64,000 bases of DNA from JACKIC01 sp964392305 (GCA_964392305.1 CAYMPV010000001.1:186001-250000); one strand, 5' to 3'. Positions 34,158-43,967 are shown, counted from the first letter of the stretch. The notes: generated by a model from the sequence alone, not told the origin. Numbers and translations: made by a program.

Positions 34158-35999
34158 TTACTTTCGCTCGACCTTGATGTCGATTGTCGGGAATGGTGGC
34201 GGTCCGACTCTTACTTGCCGGTCCTTGATCGGCTGGTAGCCATCTGGACCGGTCACTCGCAACAAGTAGGTTCCGGGCGTCGTCGTTGTTAACGTCACGT
34301 CGCCGCCTCCTGAAGCAACCTCGTGGGGAGTGAACTCTCCGTCGACCGTAAGCAGCGATACGCCCCACCCGGAGCCCCATCCCGCCGGGATGCGCGTTGC
34401 TCCTTCGTATAACGCGACCATCACTGTGTTGCGCGCAACCGCGAAGACTTCGAACTCGCGCAAGTTAGGCGACACGTCAAGCGTGGTTTGCGGCACCTCG
34501 AATTCGGCTTCTGTTGCGGAGACCACGATCCGGCCAGTCGGAACGAGGATTCTGACCTCGTTGGAATTCGCAGTCGGTACCGCTTGTTCGAGGCTTCCGC
34601 CTAGCACACCCGGAGGCCACTGGGGGTGCCAGTTCAAGGCAAGCCCCGTGCGTGGCTGCTTCTTGTCGCGGTCTAGAACCCGGACGACGATCTCGACCGG
34701 CTCTGACACTTCGATGCGGAGGTCGGACACACCATCCTTCGTGACATGAACGACGTGATGGTAAAAGCTCGGGTGAACGATCAAGGCGTAGCGCCCAACG
34801 ACGGTGTCCGGGAATGAAAAGCGATACTCCCCTGCCTTCTCGCCGCTTAGTAGGTCTTCGTCATCGCAATACCTGCCTACGGTCAAACGATCCGTGCCAC
34901 GCAACGGCTCCAACTGCAACGACACGCCATACCCTGACCGCTCCCAGCCAACCGGCAGCATCAGAACGCCACGAAGAGTCACACGATCTGGTTCTACGAC
35001 TTCCTTCTCCACGACGAGTTCCACGGATGCCTCGATGCCAGCCGCAATCTCCAGCGGCGCGCGGGCAAGGACGCGCGGCTGGCGGAACCAGTGGCCTTGC
35101 TCGAGCCGCGCCTCGTATCGCCCCGGCGCTAGATCTTGGAGTGGCTTCGGCGCACCTCGCTCGATTGACAGGTCCAGCAGCGGTGAAACATCATGCCCCG
35201 GACTGCCGTAGACGCGAAGCGCAACCGTCCCTGTTCCGGGCACCTTGCCCGCGATAGCGAACTTCACCGAGCCACCACGCACCAGTGGCGCCTCGCGAGT
35301 GCCGCCCTCGGCGAACTCGACCTGCAGCGGGAACCATGCAAACCCCGGGGCTCTGACCCACAACGTCGTCACCATGTGCGGAAGCACTTCGTCGGGCGCT
35401 GGCACAACGACCGGCGATTTGCCGGATTCGACGATTCGCTCCAGCTTCTCGTCTGGACCCGGGTGAAGTGCCCCCACTTGCCATTCTCCCCTCGAAACGC
35501 CACGGAACACCTCGACTTCGGCGAGGTCCTTCTTCGTCTCCGCATCGATGGCGCGAACTCGCATCTCGGGTATGGCACGCAACAGCAACACAAAGTCCTT
35601 CGCATCCTCAAGCGACAGACTGGTAGTTTCGAGAATCACTGGATCGTCGTCGATGCGGGCCTCGCGGATGGAGAGTTGATACGGTTGTTGGCCATTACAC
35701 TCTGGTCGCCGGAATGTGGCCGTCCACACCCCATCTACGATCTCGACCACCGTGCCCGTGCCATCCTGCCCCGTGTCATCCCTGTACCAGAGCAAGGCCC
35801 GCACGCTTCCGCACACCTTGTCGTGCACGTCGCGCTTTCGGTCAGTGAACCTCGCGGTTCCCCGGACCGTGACGGTCCCGTCCGCAGCGACCTCCAAGGT
35901 AGGAGGCTTGCTCGCAGGCTTCGGCTCTTGCGCCTGAATAGTCCCGCAGAGAATGGCGAACAGCACTCCAACACCCGACCATACCGTCATCGAAGTCAT
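34158..35999 (-). CDS. Secreted beta-sandwich protein
   Basis: The protein has 613 residues with a signal peptide (MTSMTVWSGVGVLFAILCGT). The body is made of several beta-sandwich repeats of carboxypeptidase-regulatory type ('GRYALIVHPSFYHHVVHVTK', 'TTPGTYLLRVTGPDGYQPIK'), like the backbone proteins at 1548-8763 but in the island. No enzyme motif is present. It converges on the methyltransferase operon, ending 25 bp away. It is probably a surface or secreted binding protein. Confidence 0.72.
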   Translation of the reverse strand: MTSMTVWSGVGVLFAILCGTIQAQEPKPASKPPTLEVAADGTVTVRGTARFTDRKRDVHDKVCGSVRALLWYRDDTGQDGTGTVVEIVDGVWTATFRRPECNGQQPYQLSIREARIDDDPVILETTSLSLEDAKDFVLLLRAIPEMRVRAIDAETKKDLAEVEVFRGVSRGEWQVGALHPGPDEKLERIVESGKSPVVVPAPDEVLPHMVTTLWVRAPGFAWFPLQVEFAEGGTREAPLVRGGSVKFAIAGKVPGTGTVALRVYGSPGHDVSPLLDLSIERGAPKPLQDLAPGRYEARLEQGHWFRQPRVLARAPLEIAAGIEASVELVVEKEVVEPDRVTLRGVLMLPVGWERSGYGVSLQLEPLRGTDRLTVGRYCDDEDLLSGEKAGEYRFSFPDTVVGRYALIVHPSFYHHVVHVTKDGVSDLRIEVSEPVEIVVRVLDRDKKQPRTGLALNWHPQWPPGVLGGSLEQAVPTANSNEVRILVPTGRIVVSATEAEFEVPQTTLDVSPNLREFEVFAVARNTVMVALYEGATRIPAGWGSGWGVSLLTVDGEFTPHEVASGGGDVTLTTTTPGTYLLRVTGPDGYQPIKDRQVRVGPPPFPTIDIKVERK

Positions 36000-36447
36000 G
36001 CAACCTCCGGGTCTGCTCGTCGGATAGTCAGGGGTGGCGGACGAGCGAGCGCAGTGTAGCCTCGGGCACTGCCGATGCAGCAGAGATCAGTCTGGCCCAA
36101 CGTCCCCGCAACCCAGTTTCTGGGACATCCGGTCCGATGCTGGAGGGAATGCGAGCCACCGCGCCGACGGCGCGCCGCGCAAACCGGCGTTCCCTGCCGC
36201 GAGCGTGCCGCCCGAACGTCGAGCTGCGCACCTACGAGCGTTGGCGCGTTCCTGGCGACGGTGGGCACGTTCGAAGTTCGAAGCGCGGGCAGGCGCGATA
36301 CCGCGAGGACGCCGCGAACGCGCTGCACGCTGCGGAAGGTGCCGAGTTGTTCGCCGACGCGATCGAAGCCGAGTTGCGTTGAGGTTGGACGGGCTGACGG
36401 GCGAGGCGCTGCCAGCGCGAGGGCAGGTCTCGCTCGACGCCTCCCGC
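36000..36447. other. Gap of about 450 bp without a supported gene
   Basis: A plus-strand frame at 36137-36382 ends in the natural-looking 'YREDAANALHAAEGAELFAD', but its first half is Arg-rich and without a ribosome site. It may be a decayed gene end. Nothing else is seen. Confidence 0.3.
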
Positions 36448-36762
36448 CTAGCGCCTGCGCCCGATGCAGCCGGCGACGATCAGAATGACGCCCGTTGCGC
36501 AGGCCCACCAAGGGCCACCTTCCGACAACTTGATGGGTCGTTGCACGATCGCTGCCGACGTCTCCGGCGCATCAATAACCTCGGGGGGAATGCTGACGAT
36601 GCCGATGGCGTCGATGGCGCGAAGGCCATACCGGGGGAAGAACCAGAAAGTGATCCCGATCGCGAAGTAGATGCACCCAACAAGGATGAAGAGTATGTCG
36701 TCCAGACCCTTCTTCGGGGGGTGTCTTTCGTAGCGGCGGCGAACTGTGGTCGTGGTTGGCAT
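36448..36762 (-). CDS. Small two-helix membrane protein
   Basis: The protein has 104 residues with two transmembrane helices ('DILFILVGCIYFAIGITFWF' and 'WWACATGVILIVAGCIG'), and a basic N-terminus. The family is unknown. It stands alone. Confidence 0.55.
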   Translation of the reverse strand: MPTTTTVRRRYERHPPKKGLDDILFILVGCIYFAIGITFWFFPRYGLRAIDAIGIVSIPPEVIDAPETSAAIVQRPIKLSEGGPWWACATGVILIVAGCIGRRR

Positions 36763-37096
36763 GTGAAGCTCCCGCCCAGGCTCAGAACCTTAGCCGATCA
36801 GCCTAGTCGGCGCCCATGGATCCACCATCCGGGCTCGCCGACGTTGACGCGCGCCAGGTGCTGGGCGGTGGTGGTCGCCTGCCGAAGTGCGCGTATCCAC
36901 ACGCGTGCGCACGTGTTTCCGATGACCCACTCGACGGCGTGCTACCGCCTGGAGCTGCCGAGCGCGATACGCATCGCAAGTGGCAAGGCGAGGAACCAAG
37001 TCGCACGGACTCGATGGGCGAGCCTGGCGTGGAATGACAGACCGTGTCGCGCGCAGCCCGACTCGGATTCCTGGCGAGCTTCGCGGCGTCGTCAGG
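36763..37096. other. Gap of about 330 bp, no gene seen
   Basis: All frames are short and Arg/Ala-rich with no ribosome site. I see no RNA gene or strong repeat in it. Confidence 0.4.
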
Positions 37097-37564
37097 TCAC
37101 CGAGGCTCGACGAGGCCAGCCGAGCGCTCCAGCTCCGCGAGGCGTTCCTCGACGCTCCGCACCTCGATGGCCCGCAGTCGCGCCTGCACCACGTCGATCA
37201 GCAGCCGCACCGCCGTCGGGTCGCAGGTGCCGGCGCAGATCTCCTTGGTCAACATGCTGAGGGCGGCGTCGCAGTCGGCGGCGGTCCGGAGTTCGGGCAT
37301 CTGGAGGCCGATCGACCCCGTCTCGCCCGGGGCCTCGGCAGGCTTGCCGCACACCTGGCCGATCACGAACTTCGTCGCGGGCAGGTTGCCCTCGAGCCCG
37401 GCTCGGAGCGCGCGACGCATCAGGGCGGCGACGTGCTCGGGCGTGATCGCCTCCTCGGTGGCCCGACGAAGCTGCTCCCGGTGGCCAGGTGGTCGGCCAG
37501 GTCCGCCGGGGTTGCCCGGGGCGAAGCGCCCGCGGTTGTCGCGATCAGGGGTGGAGTCGTCCAA
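37097..37564 (-). CDS. Small DNA-packaging-like protein (DUF5681 type)
   Basis: The protein has about 155 residues if started at TTG 37564; the start is uncertain because the in-frame ATG at 37720 lies before an unlikely Pro-rich stretch. The opening 'DNRGRFAPGNPGGPGRPPGH' is typical of phage or mobile-element proteins grouped near DUF5681 and terminase small subunits. The rest is helical ('AIEVRSVEERLAELE'). A GCTACCCTGCC core like that of the 18-bp repeats lies 64 bp upstream. No large terminase is present, so a packaging role is not claimed. Confidence 0.5.
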   Translation of the reverse strand: MDDSTPDRDNRGRFAPGNPGGPGRPPGHREQLRRATEEAITPEHVAALMRRALRAGLEGNLPATKFVIGQVCGKPAEAPGETGSIGLQMPELRTAADCDAALSMLTKEICAGTCDPTAVRLLIDVVQARLRAIEVRSVEERLAELERSAGLVEPR

Positions 37565-37733
37565 GCTCGTGCTCGTGGGAAAGGAGCCCAGGGCTTGGAG
37601 TTGCGAGCTTGGAGGTCGGGCTGTCGGGGCAGGGTAGCACGGCGGAGAGAAACCGTCACTCTGTGGCCGTTCGTCGCGAAGCACGGCCAGCCAGAGGCGC
37701 GTGGGCGATCCGCGGTGCACTGGTAGAGCCAGG

Positions 37734-38183
37734 TTACGCTAGTCGCATCGGCATGTCGGCAGTTCGCACGTGCATGCTGCCCCCCGCCACCACCGCGATC
37801 ACCCACCGAGGATGCTCCTCGGCAGGCACTTCGATGCGCTGCGTCCGGCCCGTAGCTTTCTCGCACACCTCCAGCGTCCACGCTCCCGGGCCAAGAGAAC
37901 ACCACACCTCTTTCAAGCACTCCGGTGTGGCTCCGAGCGCGGGGTCGATGCGACCCGATGCCGGCGGCGCGGCCAGGGACGCGACGAGGATGTGTCGCGA
38001 GCCGTCGGATCCGATCGCAACGAGCGACAGATCGACGGGGCGATCGGCCTGATTGATCACCTGGAATCCCAGCGCGGCGTTCTCGACCGGGACGGGCTCG
38101 GGATTCAGCGGCGGCGGCGATCCGCAGGTCGTGACCAGGAACAGGATGGCGACGAAGATGGTGAAGGAACCGAGCGTTCGCAT
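37734..38183 (-). CDS. Hypothetical lipoprotein
   Basis: The protein has 149 residues. The signal 'MRTLGSFTIFVAILFLVTTC' ends in a lipobox-like Cys20, so it should be lipid-anchored. The mature domain is small and beta-rich and shows no known motif. It stands alone, 170 bp upstream of the DUF5681-like gene. Confidence 0.65.
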   Translation of the reverse strand: MRTLGSFTIFVAILFLVTTCGSPPPLNPEPVPVENAALGFQVINQADRPVDLSLVAIGSDGSRHILVASLAAPPASGRIDPALGATPECLKEVWCSLGPGAWTLEVCEKATGRTQRIEVPAEEHPRWVIAVVAGGSMHVRTADMPMRLA

Positions 38184-38707
38184 GTGACCTCTCGCAGACC
38201 GACCACGTAGGCGTTCGGACCGACGGGGTCGGGGCCGAGAAGTTCCGACGACCACCGTACGATCTCGAAGTGGTTGATGAGGCCGGGTGGGTCGGGATGC
38301 AGCTTCGCCCACCTGCCTCCCCGGGACCGCCGGGCGCCGGCCTGGATTGCCAAGTTGGCAAGCGCCCGGGTGATGCGTGCAACTACCCTACAATGCAACG
38401 GGTTATGTGAGGTGGCGGGGCTCAGCCACCGTTTTCCCGCCTTGCCGAAGTGGAAGAATCGTCGCAACCGCATTCCGGGCACATGGTTGCCGAGGCGGCG
38501 TCGCGGGAGGGCCACCGTTTTCACCGTTTAGAAACGGTGGCGGTCCGGGGTGCCGTTCGGGGCGGCGGTGGGGGCGGCGGTGGGGGCGCATTTCCGCACG
38601 AATGCGGCACCCGAGCGAGTGTCCGCGACACGCACGGCAACTTTACGGTGGCCGGCCCGTGGTGCCGTTGGGCGCGGGCATGGGGTGAGCGCCAACTGCG
38701 CGCGCCG
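38184..38707. other. Intergenic region with hairpin and G-rich tandem repeat
   Basis: The region holds an 18-base palindrome CACCGTTTAGAAACGGTG (38522-38539), two direct copies of GCCACCGTTTTC (near 38426 and 38512), and two to three copies of GGGGCGGCGGTG (38559-38587). It may end transcription of the kinase operon. No gene is supported. Confidence 0.5.
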
Positions 38708-40675
38708 TCAGCCCGCCGCACCGAGGTTCGCGCGGGCCTGGGCGAGTTGGAGAAGCACGTCGGTGGCCTCGCGCTGCTTGGCTGCACGCTCGTCGAGTGC
38801 CTGAGCCCGCAACTGCTGAAGGGACATCAGCCCCCGGGCAAGTTCAGACTCCAGTTGCCGTCGTCGCTCCGCAAGCTCGCGGTCCATCGTCGCTACTTCG
38901 CGCGGGTCCACGCCCCGCGAAGAATCGAACCGAAACCCACCTTCGACCGACCGCCGCCATGCCAGTAGGTCGCTCGCCAGTGCAGGGCCGAAGCCGGGGA
39001 CGTTCATGATCGCTTGAGCGTTCAAGTCAGCGGCTGTCTCGATTCCGTAGCTCGCCAGTGCCGCCTTGCGGCCAGGGCCAAAGCCCCGGATCGTGGCGCG
39101 CTCGATCGTGAACCGCTCCAAATACTCATGCATCTGCGCCAGCTCTCGGTTCCGGTGCAACTGCTGCAAGCGTTCCTGACGCTGGCTCGGGATTATCAGC
39201 ACTTCGCTCCTGGCCCGCGCGAGGTCGGACTTCAGGCTGAAGAAGGCACCGAAGCTTGGCCCATCCTTCCAACGCTCCCTCACTTGGCGCCAACGGGATT
39301 CAGCCAGCCTGACAGCAGCCTCCAGCCCGGCCACAACGTTGCGATGCGCGCGATGCTCTTCGCCCTCGCGAGCAAGGGCAGCTACAATCCCCCATGCAAT
39401 GAACCCAATCACGATGGCAGCGGTCCCGAATGCGGCCACGGCCACAATCGTGCCGATGGCAACAATCCACCCCGCGGCCTGCTGGCTTGCCGCCGCCCAA
39501 CCCGGTGGCGGCTTCTTTGGGATGCCCGAAGCTGGCATAGCCGTCACACTACCTTCGGTGGGCAAGGCAGGCATGGGGCTCGGCGCCGCAATGGCCTGCA
39601 TTCTCTCCCACAGTGAGGTGACGTCAGTACCCGGAGCGGCAAGTCCTTGTGCGGGAACAATGAAGTAGAAGAGTACGGCTCCCGTATCCTTCTCAATCGT
39701 GCACCACGGGCATTCGCTCAATCCACGAAAGTGCCAATGGGATGCGTTCCGGTTGCACTGGATGACCTGTCGAGTGAACCCATCGAGTTCTCGAACCCAG
39801 TCAATCGCCGCTGGTCGCGCAACATCGGGTCGGACAGGGCGAGCGAATGCGGCCTCGAACATCGAGGCCAGGGCCGGGGGGACGCAATCGAGTCCTGGTG
39901 CCCCGGGCGGCGGGTCCATGCCGGTAATGGTCCTGTCCCGCGAGTACGCAAACCGATACTCCGCGATAGCCGTCTCGATTGACATCTCTGCTTGGCGGCG
40001 GTACCGCCCTGAAAACGGGTGCCTCCCCATGAACAGCAGGTGAAATACCATAACCGCTAGGCCGAAGCAGTCATGGTTGGTTGTGCGAACGACTCCGGCA
40101 AACGCTTTCCCCTGAAGCTCAGGTGGCGTGAAGGTCGGAGTGCCCACGGTGCATAGGTAGTGGCTTCCTCCCGCAAAGTACTGGAATGAGTCGCAGTCTA
40201 CGAACTTCACAGTTGCCTGACGCGAGACTAGGACACTACCGTGATTAACGTCCCCCACGACGCAGTGTCCTGCATGCAGCGCAGCGAACGCTCTGCTCAC
40301 ATTCGCCGCAGCTTGGATGAGGAACCGAAAGCTGGCCTCCGGGAAGTGGCTCTTGCGACTCTTTGGACTGTATAGCAAGTGTATGTCGTGGTGCCCGACT
40401 ACGCGGGGCATGGCAACGCCCACCGGCGTACCTTGCGCGGTCCTCAAGAGGGCCGTCGGCCATGCTGCGAACTTGAGCAGCCCATCGCTAACGGCGCCGG
40501 ACATTGCCTCTACCTTCTGAGCCTTCTCAGGCGAGAGCGGCTTGTGATAGACCTTCGCGACGACCTCCGGCAACCCAGCAACCTCGAAGACGGCGCCCTC
40601 ACCACCCCGTCCGATCACACCGCCCAACCGAAACGCGACACCGCGCGAGTCGGTCAGCACTACCCGATTAGTCAC
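38708..40675 (-). CDS. Ser/Thr protein kinase with HhH domain (TerY-type triad)
   Basis: The protein has 655 residues from GTG 40675, whose GTGA overlaps the PP2C stop; an ATG at 40690 is possible. The kinase domain has the Gly loop 'GVIGRGGEGAVFEV', 'VVAKVYHK' (Lys), a divergent catalytic loop 'VVGDVNHGSVLV' and 'FVDCDSF' instead of DFG. A Cys/His cluster ('CNRNASHWHF...CPWC') follows, then a membrane helix region and a helix-hairpin-helix unit ('GFGPGRKAALASYGIETAAD'). This is the kinase of the vWA/PP2C/kinase triads described with tellurite-resistance-type stress systems. Confidence 0.85.
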   Translation of the reverse strand: MTNRVVLTDSRGVAFRLGGVIGRGGEGAVFEVAGLPEVVAKVYHKPLSPEKAQKVEAMSGAVSDGLLKFAAWPTALLRTAQGTPVGVAMPRVVGHHDIHLLYSPKSRKSHFPEASFRFLIQAAANVSRAFAALHAGHCVVGDVNHGSVLVSRQATVKFVDCDSFQYFAGGSHYLCTVGTPTFTPPELQGKAFAGVVRTTNHDCFGLAVMVFHLLFMGRHPFSGRYRRQAEMSIETAIAEYRFAYSRDRTITGMDPPPGAPGLDCVPPALASMFEAAFARPVRPDVARPAAIDWVRELDGFTRQVIQCNRNASHWHFRGLSECPWCTIEKDTGAVLFYFIVPAQGLAAPGTDVTSLWERMQAIAAPSPMPALPTEGSVTAMPASGIPKKPPPGWAAASQQAAGWIVAIGTIVAVAAFGTAAIVIGFIAWGIVAALAREGEEHRAHRNVVAGLEAAVRLAESRWRQVRERWKDGPSFGAFFSLKSDLARARSEVLIIPSQRQERLQQLHRNRELAQMHEYLERFTIERATIRGFGPGRKAALASYGIETAADLNAQAIMNVPGFGPALASDLLAWRRSVEGGFRFDSSRGVDPREVATMDRELAERRRQLESELARGLMSLQQLRAQALDERAAKQREATDVLLQLAQARANLGAAG

Positions 40676-41466
40676 GGCAGCCCCTCGCATTTGGCCGCGA
40701 TAATCAGCGTCTTGTCGTCATCCGTCTTGTCGGTGATCACGGGCGACGCAAGGTAGGCAGCGAGTTTATCGGATAGGCTTGCATCCCACCCAGCATGAGG
40801 AAGTGCCCTGATGGGCGGGAGCATCGCGTTGAAGAAAGGCGCGTGAACATCGCGCTGCTTCCTCCTCAACACGAGGTTCTCTATTCCATCGGTGAAGATG
40901 ACGACTTCAGCAACCGCATGGCTGGCCGCTGCAAACTCCAACTTGTCCGGCGCGTCATCGTCCGTCACGAAGTGCGTTGTGTTGGCAAACTCGCCGTTCT
41001 GCGGCCAGAAGATCCAGCACCACTCGCCCGGCTCACCTTGCGAGGGAACCACGATTGCCCCGTCGCCCACCTGAAAGAACACGGCGCAATCTTCGCCGAC
41101 GACGGCGGCAAGTAGCGTGCATGCGAAGTCGCGGATTGGGCGTTGCTCGTTCTCCGCCAACACGCTGATTGCTGCCCGAGCCTCCCCCAACCATTCGACC
41201 GCAAGCTCCCGAGTCACAGTCGCCAAGGTGTTGCCAGTTGTCAGGTGCCGCTCGACCGCCGACGCAACGGCTTGGCAACAGAGGCGGCTGCCCAATTCTG
41301 ACCGCGCCGCAGAACCCGCACCGTCGGCCGCGACCGCAACGAATACCCCGCCCCGGGATGCCGCGGAGACAATCCGGCAGTCGTGCGAATCCTGGCAGTT
41401 TGTTCCCGTTCTCTCGTGGGACGTGCCGACTACCGATGCGGCAGCGACCCGCCACCCAGCCATCAT
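40672..41466 (-). CDS. PP2C-family protein phosphatase (triad member)
   Basis: The protein has 264 residues from ATG 41466 (ATGA overlap with the vWA gene). Metal ligands of PP2C phosphatases are read in 'AVAADGAGSAARSELGS', 'FFQVGDGAIVV' and 'EVVIFTDGIENLV'. The start 'GTSHERTGTNCQDSH' is the usual first strand. It is expected to remove phosphates placed by the neighbouring kinase. Four-base overlaps on both sides show tight stoichiometric coupling. Confidence 0.88.
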   Translation of the reverse strand: MMAGWRVAAASVVGTSHERTGTNCQDSHDCRIVSAASRGGVFVAVAADGAGSAARSELGSRLCCQAVASAVERHLTTGNTLATVTRELAVEWLGEARAAISVLAENEQRPIRDFACTLLAAVVGEDCAVFFQVGDGAIVVPSQGEPGEWCWIFWPQNGEFANTTHFVTDDDAPDKLEFAAASHAVAEVVIFTDGIENLVLRRKQRDVHAPFFNAMLPPIRALPHAGWDASLSDKLAAYLASPVITDKTDDDKTLIIAAKCEGLP

Positions 41467-42140
41467 GCCGTCGAAGCCCAACCGTCGGGCGTGGCCGGAT
41501 TCGGAAGCGGGACTGCATCACCCGGCTGCGAGCGAGATACGGAGCCCAGCGAGTTGGAGAGCCAGACGAACAGGTCGCGGAACCGCAGGCCCTTGAGCTT
41601 CAGCGGCTCCCGTACCGCGATTTGCTTGAGTTTCTCGAAGTCGGCGCCCTCGACGCCAACCGAGAAGAACATCAGCGACTTGGACTGCTCACCCTCGCGC
41701 ACGGCCGCAGCCGCTGGCTGCCACGTATCGGTGGGCGCCCCGTCGGTGACCAGGAAGACCCAGGGTCGGTAGTACGAGACGCCGTTGGCCCGGTAAATCT
41801 CCTTTCTCTGGCGGATCATCTCCAAACCCTGCGTGATTGCGCCTCCCATCGGGGTGTCGCCACCCGCCTGCAAGTGCGGCGGCTGGAAGATGTCGGGTGT
41901 TTGGAAGTCGCTGACGACGTTTACCGGCCCGAAGGTGACCACGCCGATTTCGACCCGCTTTGCGGCCATCGCATCGGCCATCAACTCGTCCTTGAACGCG
42001 ACGAGGCCGGCGTTGAGTTCCGTTATGGGAGCGCCCTGCATCGACCCTGACGTGTCGAGAAGCAGAAGGCACGCGCAGCGAGGTTCGGGGTTGTCAGCGA
42101 AGTCACCAGCACCGAAGGGGACTTGGTCGAAGTTGGTCAT
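41463..42140 (-). CDS. terY: TerY-like von Willebrand factor A protein (triad member)
   Basis: The protein has 225 residues. A complete MIDAS is visible: 'LLLLDTSGSM' (Asp29, Ser31, Ser33), Thr in 'GGDTPMGGA' and Asp in 'LVTDGAPTD'. The length and C-terminal 'LFVWLSNSLGSVSRSQPGD' match TerY-like vWA proteins, which bind a metal and are thought to be the targets or scaffolds of the kinase/phosphatase pair. It begins 3 bp after the stop of a small upstream gene and overlaps the phosphatase gene. Confidence 0.87.
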   Translation of the reverse strand: MTNFDQVPFGAGDFADNPEPRCACLLLLDTSGSMQGAPITELNAGLVAFKDELMADAMAAKRVEIGVVTFGPVNVVSDFQTPDIFQPPHLQAGGDTPMGGAITQGLEMIRQRKEIYRANGVSYYRPWVFLVTDGAPTDTWQPAAAAVREGEQSKSLMFFSVGVEGADFEKLKQIAVREPLKLKGLRFRDLFVWLSNSLGSVSRSQPGDAVPLPNPATPDGWASTA

Positions 42141-42143
42141 GGT

Positions 42144-42509
42144 TCAGAGCTGGTGGTGGATGGGTTCTGGCAAGTGGGCGGCGACAGTGACTGGGCCCTC
42201 CCCAAGCCACCCTTCCGGGGCCCTTCCGGGGTTGGACCGGGTGCCAAGCGTACGGAATCGGACCTCCTGCTGCCACACGCGGAGTCCGAACTCCTTCCTC
42301 AGCTTCGCCCGGCGGGAGTTCAGTAGGATCTGGGGATAATGGACAAGCTGCCGTGCCGTCGACTCGGCGGGAACTGCGATGCGCCGTGCTGCCTCGCCCC
42401 GGTAATGGCTGTGGGCGGTGGTCAAGAGCGGCAGGTGCGCGTGTAGATACGCTTCAAGGAGAGACGTCTGGCCTGGGCCGAGCTGGGGAACCCGGTTGCG
42501 GAAACGCAT
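42144..42509 (-). CDS. Small unknown protein ahead of the TerY-type triad
   Basis: The protein has 121 residues from ATG 42509. The sequence looks natural ('LVHYPQILLNSRRAKLRKEF' then 'GLRVWQQEVRFRTLG') and the stop lies 3 bp from the vWA start, so it is probably the first gene of the operon. Its start is only 21 bp from that of the divergent nuclease, leaving little room for promoters; an internal start is possible. The family is unknown. Confidence 0.55.
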   Translation of the reverse strand: MRFRNRVPQLGPGQTSLLEAYLHAHLPLLTTAHSHYRGEAARRIAVPAESTARQLVHYPQILLNSRRAKLRKEFGLRVWQQEVRFRTLGTRSNPGRAPEGWLGEGPVTVAAHLPEPIHHQL

Positions 42510-42530
42510 GATCGAAGACACGATCTCCGC

Positions 42531-43967
42531 ATGGAACAGACGGGAGACAAGGCCCCCGCCTCTCGGTCGTCGCTGAGGTGGTTGTTCGCGTTGGTGCTGG
42601 TTGGGTGCAGCGCACAGTCCGATGGCCCAGTTCCTCGTTCGACTGGCCCCGCGTCGACGCCGTTGACGGCAGCGCCGGCGACGCGGTCGCTGGCTGCCGC
42701 ACCAACTCCGGCCGAGGTGGAAGCACCGATGCCGGGAGCCTCCCCGGTACGCGCGAGCATCGTTGCTGCTGCTTCCGGTTACGACCACGACCGCTTCGGT
42801 ACGCTGCCGGCCGACATCGTGAAGAGCTTCTCCGCATTCACGTTGAGCTTCGACAGCAACGACGATGGTGAGTGCCTCGGCGTGCCCGAGTGGGTCGCCT
42901 ACGAACTGCGCGCAACGCCGCCCGCGCTGGGGCAAGCACCCGCACGACCGTCTCGTTGGGCGACGGACCAAGCCTTGCACCAGCAGCGAGTGGCGCCCGA
43001 CGACGACTCCTACAAGGGATCAGGTTACTCGCGCGGGCACATGTGCATGAAGTCACATGCACATCGAATCAGCGACTTGGCCGACATCGAAACGCATACC
43101 GTTCTCAACGCCTGCCCGCAGATGCAGGGGATGAACAACGGCATCTGGAAGGCCATCGAGGACCTGACCGGCGAATGGGCGGACGCGCATGGCGCGGTCT
43201 GGATCGTGACCGGCCCCGTGTTCCTGCAGGCCAAGCAGCGCAAGTGGATCGGTGACGAAGGTGAGGTTCCGGTTGCAATCCCCGATGCCTTCTTCAAAGT
43301 CGTGGCGCGGGAGTATGGCAACAGCTGCGAAGTTCTCGCCTTCCTCGTTCCCATGGAAGGCGACGCGGGCCACTCGAAGAGCAGTGGTGACGTACGCCCC
43401 TACTTGACGAACGTGGACATCATCGAGGCCGTGACCGGTCTCGATTTCCTGACGAAGCTCGCTGACCCGCTGGAGGAGTCGATCGAGCAGCGCATCTTCA
43501 CCGAACTGTGGGCGACGGCTCCCGCGGTGGGGCCTGGAGGCGAAATCGCTGCTCCGCGGGCACCTCCGCCTCCTGCCGTCGTTCCGGCCACGCCGGCTCC
43601 TCGGTCAACGGTAGCAGCGCCGGTCCAGGATCCACTTTCCGGCGTCGCGCTGCGAGGTGGTGTGCAGGCGAGTGCCGCCGAGGAACGACTCGCCAAGCAG
43701 ATCAAGAACGCGGGCTGGGAGTACGTGATGCCACGTCCCAAGAGCGCGCAGGCCGCATGGGGGAACAACGACGGCCGCACCACATGGTGGCGCGGGTATT
43801 GGCGCAACGCCGTCAACAAGACGTTTTCGTCGACGCAGCCGGTCCAGGCGAATGCATGGAAGGGCGACGGCATCCAGAACGTGGGGTGGAAGCGCGGGGG
43901 AGCGCCGCCCAGGCCGACAGTCGTCGAGTGGCTCTGCTCCACCGGCGGTGGCGTCCCGCCGAGGTGA
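42531..43967 (+). CDS. Lipoprotein DNA/RNA non-specific endonuclease
   Basis: The protein has 478 residues. The N-terminus 'SSLRWLFALVLVGCSAQ' is a lipoprotein signal. The nuclease domain has 'GSGYSRGHMCMKSH' in place of the usual DRGH motif, keeping the catalytic His, and the metal-binding 'LNACPQMQGMNNGIWKAIED' with Asn, Gln and Glu in the proper spacing for the NucA/EndoG family. A C-terminal extension of about 140 residues is of unknown type. It is divergent from the triad operon. Secreted or surface nucleic-acid cleavage is expected. Confidence 0.85.
   Translation: MEQTGDKAPASRSSLRWLFALVLVGCSAQSDGPVPRSTGPASTPLTAAPATRSLAAAPTPAEVEAPMPGASPVRASIVAAASGYDHDRFGTLPADIVKSFSAFTLSFDSNDDGECLGVPEWVAYELRATPPALGQAPARPSRWATDQALHQQRVAPDDDSYKGSGYSRGHMCMKSHAHRISDLADIETHTVLNACPQMQGMNNGIWKAIEDLTGEWADAHGAVWIVTGPVFLQAKQRKWIGDEGEVPVAIPDAFFKVVAREYGNSCEVLAFLVPMEGDAGHSKSSGDVRPYLTNVDIIEAVTGLDFLTKLADPLEESIEQRIFTELWATAPAVGPGGEIAAPRAPPPPAVVPATPAPRSTVAAPVQDPLSGVALRGGVQASAAEERLAKQIKNAGWEYVMPRPKSAQAAWGNNDGRTTWWRGYWRNAVNKTFSSTQPVQANAWKGDGIQNVGWKRGGAPPRPTVVEWLCSTGGGVPPR

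Noticed and set aside
36137..36382. Plus-strand frame of 81 codons
   Set aside because: Its end looks natural, but the start lacks a ribosome site and the first half is Arg-rich; kept only as a note in the gap entry.
37097..37564. Reading the DUF5681-like gene as evidence of a prophage
   Set aside because: No large terminase, portal, capsid or tail gene was found in the window, so a prophage call is not supported.
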